NCBI GenBank assembly: GCA_020631735.1
Contig: CM036162.1
Coordinates: forward strand, 90,630,401-90,694,400
Direction: 5' to 3'
DNA: 64,000 nucleotides
Source of the DNA: Saccharum officinarum
Taxonomy: Eukaryota; Streptophyta; Magnoliopsida; Poales; Poaceae
Shown piece after piece: positions 57,981-64,000 of this stretch. The position numbers and the translations under genes were made by a program. Positions within the stretch are counted from its first letter, which is position 1; every line of letters begins with the position of its first letter. Under the pieces are notes generated by a model. The model was not told the origin of the DNA. It saw only the letters and a program-made list of their open reading frames with translations, and made no database searches.

Positions 57981-58329
57981 TCCGCCTCCGCCTCCCCGAG
58001 CTGCGGCCACCACGTCGGCTCCCTTACAGACTCCTGTTTTTGCGCAAATCTTGATGCTCCTGTATGGCCAGGATAATAGGTGTGCGCCTGTGGAAAATGC
58101 AAGCGCTACGCAGACACGCACGAAAAACGACCGGACAGCGCCCCACATCGTTCTGCGACTGCATAGTCTGCAACTCTGCATGCGTCGTACTTGCAAGGTA
58201 TCATATCGATCTCTCCCGAATCCCGGCATCCGGTTCGGCCTGGCCGCCGGCTTTGAACATGCACGATGGATCGCAGGATCCTGGTCCATCACACTCCCAC
58301 TGCAGGCTCATCCGGGTAGGCGATGGAAC

Positions 58330-58535
58330 AGAGTAAGGTCATGTTTAATGTTTGACACATGTATAGAGTATTAAATGTAGATGAAAAAACTAATTACATA
58401 ATTTGGTAGAAAATCACGAGACATATCTTTTGAGTCTAATTAGTCCATGATTGAACACTAATTGACAAATACAAATGAAAGTGCTACAGTAGCCAAAGTC
58501 AAAAAAAAATTCGCAAACTAAACACACCCTTAAGT
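58330..58535. mobile_element. Truncated MITE of the GGCCTTGTTTAG family
   Basis: The body (GACACATGTATAGAGTATTAAATG, TTGAGTCTAATTAGTCCATGATTG, AATGAAAGTGCTACAGTAGC) and right end (GCAAACTAAACACACCCTT) are present. The left end is shortened. Confidence 0.6.
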
Positions 58536-58986
58536 GTCAACTGACGAGTGAGGCAGCAGCTAGCTGATCGAGTGATCGCAGGGCGACCACCGTGGCGTGG
58601 AAGTCTTGGTCGCGACCAAAGTAGAAAGACGACTAGGGTCCCAATCCCCAACCAACGATCGTGGCTAAAGTGAAGTGACAAAGGCGCTCTCCTCTGCTTC
58701 ACTCCTTTTCATTTCCTTTCGATGAATCTTTTCGTTTTGTTCTTACAGTGAGACGAACGTACGTACTAGGCAAGAATTGCCCATACATATCTAGTTCAGA
58801 TTTGAACCACATGACCCGAGAAAAAAAAAGATCGTCGGAGCAGTCCCCTCAATCCAAGCAAGCACCCTCGTAGTAGTCGTAGCAGAATGTCAGGTCTTAG
58901 TTACATCACCTGATTCCAGTGCCAGGAACGGAAAGGCGAAACGTACATGAGAGGCAGGAGAGCTGAAAGAAAATCCATCCGGAACC

Positions 58987-59812
58987 CAGGGGCGGAGACA
59001 GGGGGGGGGGCGCAGGGGCCTGCCCCCCTAATGGTCCACCGGGTCCATTAACAGGAGTCTTTAATCACCTGTAATTAGATCTGACAAAACTAGGAGTCAC
59101 GTTTACTAATTACTCCGTTCCGTGAATGCGAATCGACTCGAGGACTCCTCTGCGGCTGCTGGCGTGCTGCACTCGTCTCCCATCTCGCCATGCAAACAGG
59201 AGAGCTCAGCAGAGCTGCAGAAAAGCAGAGGGCATCGCGGCGGTCCTGCAGGCAAAGCGCAAGGCAAACAAACTGCAGAACCAAGCCTGCAACTCTGCAA
59301 GCCATTGCGGCAAGGTGAAGGTACAATACGTAGTAGTTTATTTATTTATTCCTTAATACTTTTCACTGTTTGTTTTTTCAGTAATCACAAACGCCTGTCA
59401 ATTCTATGGTTGATTTTCGTCTCAATAAAAATTCTATGGTTGATTTTCTTTTTAATTTTTATCTTCAATTTAGACATTAGCATTTGATCTAACAAAAGGA
59501 CTACCACGACTAGGTAAAAATTCTATTTATCCCATGGTCGATAGATTGCTAAGATTAGTCATAACTTTTCTTTTATCAACAGCAAGTACTGAGAGAGGCT
59601 TTTTAGCGGTGAAACTTACAAAGACACGTATGCTACGTTATCTTGTCATATGCGTTATGATTGAATTTATACGACAATATATATGAGATGTATGATTATA
59701 CATGTGTATACTTAATTTTGCTGACACATGGCGTCCACGGCCCATGAGGCCATGACGGTGCCTTAGCGGGTCGGCTCCCCTCCCCTATGTTTGAATCCTG
59801 GCTCCGCCCCTG
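58987..59812 (+). mobile_element. hAT transposon remnant, 826 bp, with the transposase C-terminal end
   Basis: Ends CAGGGGCGGAGACAGG and CCTGGCTCCGCCCCTG are inverted repeats (one mismatch). Flanking 8-bp repeats are CCGGAACC (58979-58986) and CCAGAACC (59813-59820), seven of eight. Between about 59530 and 59687 a degraded reading frame encodes YPMVDRLLRLV, STASTERGFLAVKLTKTRM and a stop, which matches the hAT C-terminal dimerisation region as I know it (S.ERAFSA.K..KTRLR). The rest of the transposase is missing, so the element is an internally deleted derivative. Confidence 0.82.
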
Positions 59813-59820
59813 CCAGAACC

Positions 59821-60235
59821 AAACATGGTGCGGCCATTCGGTTGCGAGCCAAACCAACGACGTCCGGAACGAAGAAAGGGTCACGCGCTCCACCCGGCCG
59901 TGTGCCCAGGGTCCGGCACGGCAAGCATCGATGCTGCCTCCATGGCTCCGTGGCGCATACGCGACGAGGAGATGGCGTTCGTTCAGCCTACCTGCTTATC
60001 ATCCGGCGGGCGGGCGGGCGGGCGCAGGATTTTGCACTGATTACTGGAGCAGTTCTCTGGTTTTCGCAACAAAAAAAAAGATGGAAAAAAGCTTACTACT
60101 CTGGCCATGGCCGGGTTTTGTGTTGCTACTTTTAGCTACTGATTGCTCGCTACTAAAGTTTGTGGGCTTTGTGTAAGATGCCACTATCTCTTCACCGTAT
60201 CTCTCTGTGTGACTGTGTGGAATTCGGCCGTTGCT
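59821..60235. other. Upstream region of the DUF599 gene
   Basis: A GGGCGGGC run occurs at about 60007-60021. Short ORFs have no recognisable family. I see no other gene. Confidence 0.4.
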
Positions 60236-60239
60236 GCTC

Positions 60240-60250
60240 TATATATATAT
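60240..60250 (+). promoter_or_regulatory. TATA box of the DUF599 gene
   Basis: CTCTATATATATATGGG sits about 210 bp upstream of the start codon, followed by CTCACATAGACAGC, a plausible transcription start around 60270-60280. Confidence 0.65.
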
Positions 60251-60457
60251 GGGCGCCCGGCCCTCACATAGACAGCTCCAGCAGACGCCTGATCGGACGG
60301 AAAGCAACGTTGCCCCAATTAATCCGACGCTTAGCCAAGCATCCATTCTGCTTATAGGAGTTCGTAGCTAGCTAGCCTCTTGCGCTTGCTTGTGACTTGT
60401 GTAGCTAGCTAGCGCTTGCGTCGTTCCGTTGCTTGTGTACGTTGTGGTCGATCGATC

Positions 60458-61360
60458 ATGGAGTGGAGGGACAGCTTCTTGGATCTGGTGCTCATCCCGC
60501 TCAGCCTGCTCCTCCCCATGGCGTACCACGCCTGGCTGTGGCGCGAGGTCCGCCTCCGCCCGCTGCGCACGGCCGTCGGAATCAACGCCGCCACGCGCCG
60601 CCTCTGGGCCATCGGCATGATGAAGGTACTCGGCGCGGCGCATTGTTTTTGTGAATTGTGACACGTCCGGCCGGTCGATCGATCGGTCGACCTGTACATG
60701 GAACATGGTTGGCTGACGCTAGCTCGCTCTCGCGGGGAATTAAATTAAATCTGCATGCAGGACAACGCCAAGAACGCGGTGACGGTGGTGCAGTCGGTGC
60801 GGAACGTGATCATGGGGTCGACGCTGATGGCGACGACGGCGATCCTCTTCTGCACGGGCGTGGCGGCGGTGCTCAGCAGCACCTACACCATCAAGAAGCC
60901 GCTGAGCGACACCGTGTTCGGCGCGCACGGCGAGTACATGATGGCGCTCAAGTACGTGGCGCTCATGCTGCTCTTCCTCTTCGCCTTCCTCTGCCACTCC
61001 CTCGGCATCTGCTTCCTCAACCAGGCCAGCTTCCTCATCAACACCTCGGGATGCCTCTTCGCCGCCTCCGCCGACGCCGACTCCGACTCCGAGGCCGTCT
61101 CCGGCCTCCCGCTGCCGCACACCAGGGACTACATCGGCGACGTCCTGGAGCGCGGATTCACACTCAACCTCGTCGGCAACAGGCTCTTCTACGCCGGGGT
61201 GCCCCTCCTGCTCTGGATCTTCGGCCCGCTCCTCGCCTTCCTCTCCTCCATGGTCATGATCCCCATACTCTACAGCCTCGACGTCGTCAATCTCAGGGGG
61301 CACAGTGGATGCGTCGTCAGCGGCAAGTCTGCAGAGATGAACGGCACGCATGTCGTCTGA
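60458..61360 (+). CDS. DUF599 family membrane protein, two exons
   Basis: Exons 60458-60625 and 60761-61360 (GT-AG, phase 0), 255 residues. DUF599 proteins are multi-pass membrane proteins of plants and bacteria with no settled biochemical role. Seen: four hydrophobic spans at about residues 9-28, 72-98, 118-148 and 202-228. The N-terminal DLVLIPLSLLLPMAYHAWLWREV, the RRLW...MMKDNAKNAVTVVQSVRN segment spanning the intron, and the late RGFTLNLVGNRLFYAGVPLLLWIFGP block are landmarks of the family. A variable acidic loop (ADADSDSEA) lies between spans three and four. The ATG is the first after the TATA box in this frame. The gene appears intact. Function cannot be inferred from neighbours, which are transposons. 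Confidence 0.92.
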
Positions 61361-61423
61361 AGCTAGCTGCCGGACTTGTCCTGATCAAACCATGCATGTG
61401 ATCTGTATATGTTATGTGATTCA

Positions 61424-61653
61424 GGCCTTGTTTAGATGCACCTTAAAAATTAGAATTTTTTCACTCTCTTAATCACATCAATCTTTGGACCATGGATGAA
61501 GTAGTAAATATAAGTAAAAAAATAACTAATAGCACACTTTAGTTGGAAATTACGAGATGAATCTTTTGAGCTTAGTTGGTCCACGATTGGATAATATTTG
61601 CCAAATAAGACGAAAATGGTACGGGTTTATTTTTTTTCAATCTAAACGAGGCC
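61424..61653. mobile_element. MITE of the GGCCTTGTTTAG family, 230 bp
   Basis: Ends GGCCTTGTTTAGATGCACC and TCTAAACGAGGCC are inverted repeats. It is flanked by TCA (61421-61423 and 61654-61656). It lies within 70 bp of the DUF599 stop codon, probably in the 3' UTR or just beyond. Confidence 0.85.
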
Positions 61654-61656
61654 TCA

Positions 61657-62717
61657 GTTGAGACTGTTGCCGCGCGCAACGGTCTGTGATGTGCAGCCTT
61701 CCTTGCCATGCTACTGAGAATGCAACCTTATTCTGGCGAAGCTTATGGAAGTTATCATGTCCCCCAAAGCTGAAACATTTCCTGTAGCGATTAGCACGGA
61801 ATAGTTTGGCACTAAAGCTAAATCTCCAGAGGCGTGGAATCAAGCTTGACACACGCTGTCCAGTTTGCAATCGGTTGGATGAGGATGGTGGTCACTGTTT
61901 CCTAAAGTGTAAATTTGTAAAACATTGCTGGGTTGATCTCCAACTAGAGCATGTTCGTCTGGAGCTGCTGTCCAAGTGCTCGGCACGGGAGGTGGTTCAG
62001 GCGGTGCTACAACTAAAGGAGGCAGATCAGATGAAGACCATCATCCTGCTCTGGAAGTGGTGGAGCGTTCGAAACCAATTTGATCATGGCGAGCGTGGTC
62101 TGTCCGGGAGTGAGGTTGTGGGTGCAGTCCTTGGCCTTATAAGCGATCTTACAGGCCAGGAGAAGTGCACATCGAATCGGACTCCAAGAGCTATGCAACG
62201 CTGGAATGCTCCGCCTCCGGGAAAGCTAAAAATCAATAGCGATGGTGCTTTTATTTATCCAGGAAACACATAATGGTGGTTGGGGTTTCATTGTTAGGGA
62301 CCATCAGGGTGAAGCCATCATGGCTGGAGCAGGTCGACTAACAACTGTCCCAGATGTATTATCCGCGGAAGCAGCGGCATGTGCGAAAGCTTTGCAATCG
62401 GCAACGAACTTCGGGATCTCTCAGGTCCAAGTTGAGGTAGATTCGGCACTTCTACAGCAGGCGCTCCTCACGTCATCAATGGACCTGGTAGCCAGTGGTA
62501 TGTTGATCAGGGACACACGTGTTCTCCTTGTTCCTAGGAACTGTAATTCAGCTGCGCATGCTCTAGCTAGCTTAGGAATGAGTTGGGATCCGGGTGAGTC
62601 TTGTGTCTGGACAAACCCCCTTCCAGAGTTTGTAAAAAGTTTGGTGACTCACGATATTGTCGAGTCTCTGGTTTCAATAACAAGGCCGTAGAGCCAGCTT
62701 TGAGTTTAAAAAAAAAG
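61657..62717 (+). pseudogene. 5'-truncated LINE: zf-RVT and RNase H-like end, with poly(A)
   Basis: Reading from about 61731 it encodes the zinc-binding reverse-transcriptase tail (LFWRSLWKLSCPPKLKHFL, then CPVCNRLDEDGGHCFLKC) and a RNase H-like domain (KINSDGAF, LSAEAAACAKAL, VEVDSALL, NSAAHALASLG) with the Asp, Glu, Asp and His positions in place. A Trp codon reads TAG at about 61783-61785, and a frameshift near 62265 separates the two main ORFs (61806-62273 and 62242-62691). The stop at 62689-62691 is followed by a short tail and an A-run (62708-62717), as in LINE 3' ends. The reverse transcriptase core and endonuclease are missing. It is non-functional as a transposon; host use of the RNase H part is not supported. 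Confidence 0.85.
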
Positions 62718-63290
62718 GAAACGGCAGCTAGTTGGCCGTTCGTCGTTCTCATTCATGCCGGGCTAGGCTAGCCGCCGTAGTAACTGATGTACTAGGAAAA
62801 TCTTCGTTGCATGGATGACGTGGAACCCATACCCATGCGGTTCAGTCGCTTTGCTGCTCCTGGTGCTCGGCAAGTTGACAGTGTGTGCCACTACAACACA
62901 TATTCCTAGTTGGCTTTATCTCTTCCTGCCCCTTTGTCTGGTTTATCTTGACATTTTTTTGCCATGGCGGTTGAAGCAGCAGAAAGACAGCATGTGTTGT
63001 TGGCTGTTAGCATGCGCAATGTAGAATTGCACAATGTCAGTGAGTGCATGTCAGCTGGCGTGTATCGGGGCTGTCGTCCATTACCATGCCCAAACAATTG
63101 ATCATCATTGACGGATGCAGCGTCAACACGCAGGCACAGACCAGCACAGCACAAGGCCCGTACGCGCGGATGCAATTTTTTTAAAATATATTTTTGCAAA
63201 GCTAGGAAATCTCGCGAATGACGTACTCCCTACATCACAAAATAAATAACTTTCTAAGATTTAAAATTTATCTCAAAGACTTAAAAGATA
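62718..63290. other. Intergenic, nothing supportable
   Basis: Short ORFs without recognisable domains. A CTCCCTACATCACAAAATAAAT phrase near 63224 resembles a Stowaway end without a partner. Confidence 0.4.
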
Positions 63291-63293
63291 TTA

Positions 63294-63652
63294 GGGCCCG
63301 TTTGGATCCTTGGAATTGAATTCATTCTAATAATTACAATTTAGACATAGATTAATTAAGCTAATATAGTTATACATGAAATATATTTTTATATTTATTG
63401 TAAGGCATACAAGGGACATACTTATATGTTGCATTTTTATTGTAGGGAAGTGAGTTGAAGAGTGTGCTATAAGTTGAAGAATAAAATTATAGCATAATGA
63501 TCTATAGAATCTATTTCCATCTCCCACCCTATGAATTTGAGATAGGCTTTTTGTGAGCTTGGGAATGTCATGAAATGTCAAATTCCAAGTCAAATAGTCT
63601 AATCAATTATGTAGATTTTAATTCCTCCAAAATAAAGGATCCAAACGACCCC
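63294..63652 (+). mobile_element. Tourist-like MITE, 359 bp
   Basis: Starts GGGCCCGTTTGGATCC and ends GGATCCAAACGACCCC. Left flank TTA, right flank TAA. Close relative of 39943-40302 in sequence, length and orientation of its parts. Confidence 0.85.
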
Positions 63653-64000
63653 TAAGGGATTTGGCGCTCGCTTGGATTCATTTTCCAGGTCCTACATGTT
63701 CTAGGACTATATATGATCCAACATGCCTATAGTTTTCATTATTGTTTTATGCTTTAGCCTCCTTTTATAAGCACTTACTTGGCCCATACGAGTCGATTTC
63801 AAGATGTCAACTTTGACTATATTTCTCTTCTTACTTTACTTTTCCCTTAAATTACTTTACCTAGTAACTTTGAAATAGGCATATCTTGTCTGCCTTCCAT
63901 ATATCCTAGCATTTCTACTAGTTGTTTTCTTGCATATAAGCATCCTGAAATACCATTGCTTCATGTACTAGGTTTTTACTTCTACTTTCTCGATTATAAT

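Noticed and set aside
57585..58292. 235-aa minus-strand Gly/Arg-rich ORF
   Set aside because: Reads through a GC-rich tandem repeat that is open in several frames. No domain and no splice or promoter support.
60658..61401. 247-aa ORF and the 203-aa antisense ORF over the DUF599 exon
   Set aside because: Frame shadows of the GC-rich DUF599 coding exon.
1..64000. CRISPR arrays, rRNA, tRNA and bacterial-type operons
   Set aside because: Nothing in the sequence supports any of these. The primer binding sites only mimic the end of initiator-Met tRNA.

Overview
This is nuclear DNA from a grass, most likely a panicoid of the Andropogoneae (sorghum, sugarcane or Miscanthus group). The evidence is intron-bearing plant genes, many grass-type MITEs, and Sirevirus-type Copia retrotransposons whose LTRs are packed with CCGGACGCG/CGCGTCCGG motifs. 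There are no bacterial-style operons. Most of the window is transposable elements, often inserted inside one another, with four supportable host genes in the gene islands.

Layout. 1-21045: two tandem copies (about 99% alike by eye) of one nest. In each, a very long LTR (5.2-5.5 kb) of a Gypsy-type element with no visible coding capacity interrupts the pol gene of a minus-strand Sirevirus. 21046-21924: the LTR piece of another Sirevirus, which hosts copy 2. 21930-22080: a frameshifted piece of a GTD-binding (zein-binding, DUF593) protein gene. 23983-25231: a chitinase-like CTL1-type gene with a one-base frameshift. 26610-27550: a GC-rich block without a recognised gene. 28416-30649 (minus): a CW-zinc-finger plus methyl-CpG-binding-domain protein gene. 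31960-35260: MITEs, a decayed Sirevirus LTR and a triplicated 0.2-kb repeat split by a Tourist MITE. 35807-37102 (minus): a four-exon gene of unknown function with an internally duplicated exon-intron unit. 37350-43250: MITE-rich intergenic DNA. 43248-56398: a three-level nest, in which a MITE holds a solo LTR, which holds an 11.1-kb full-length young Sirevirus with a perfect 5-bp target duplication. 57640-57980: a GC-rich minisatellite. 58987-59812: a decayed hAT transposon. 60458-61360: a DUF599 membrane-protein gene. 61657-62717: a 5'-truncated LINE. 63294-63652: another MITE.

How the parts relate. The host genes look unrelated to each other (cell-wall, chromatin, unknown, membrane). The structural story is repeated insertion of LTR elements into LTR elements, one tandem duplication of a nest, and small rearrangements inside the duplicated copy. 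I saw no tRNA or rRNA genes, no CRISPR arrays and no convincing novel multi-gene system. The more unusual items are the tandem duplication with an inverted 336-bp patch, the palindrome-rich LTRs, the exon-duplicated unknown gene and the self-nested MITEs.
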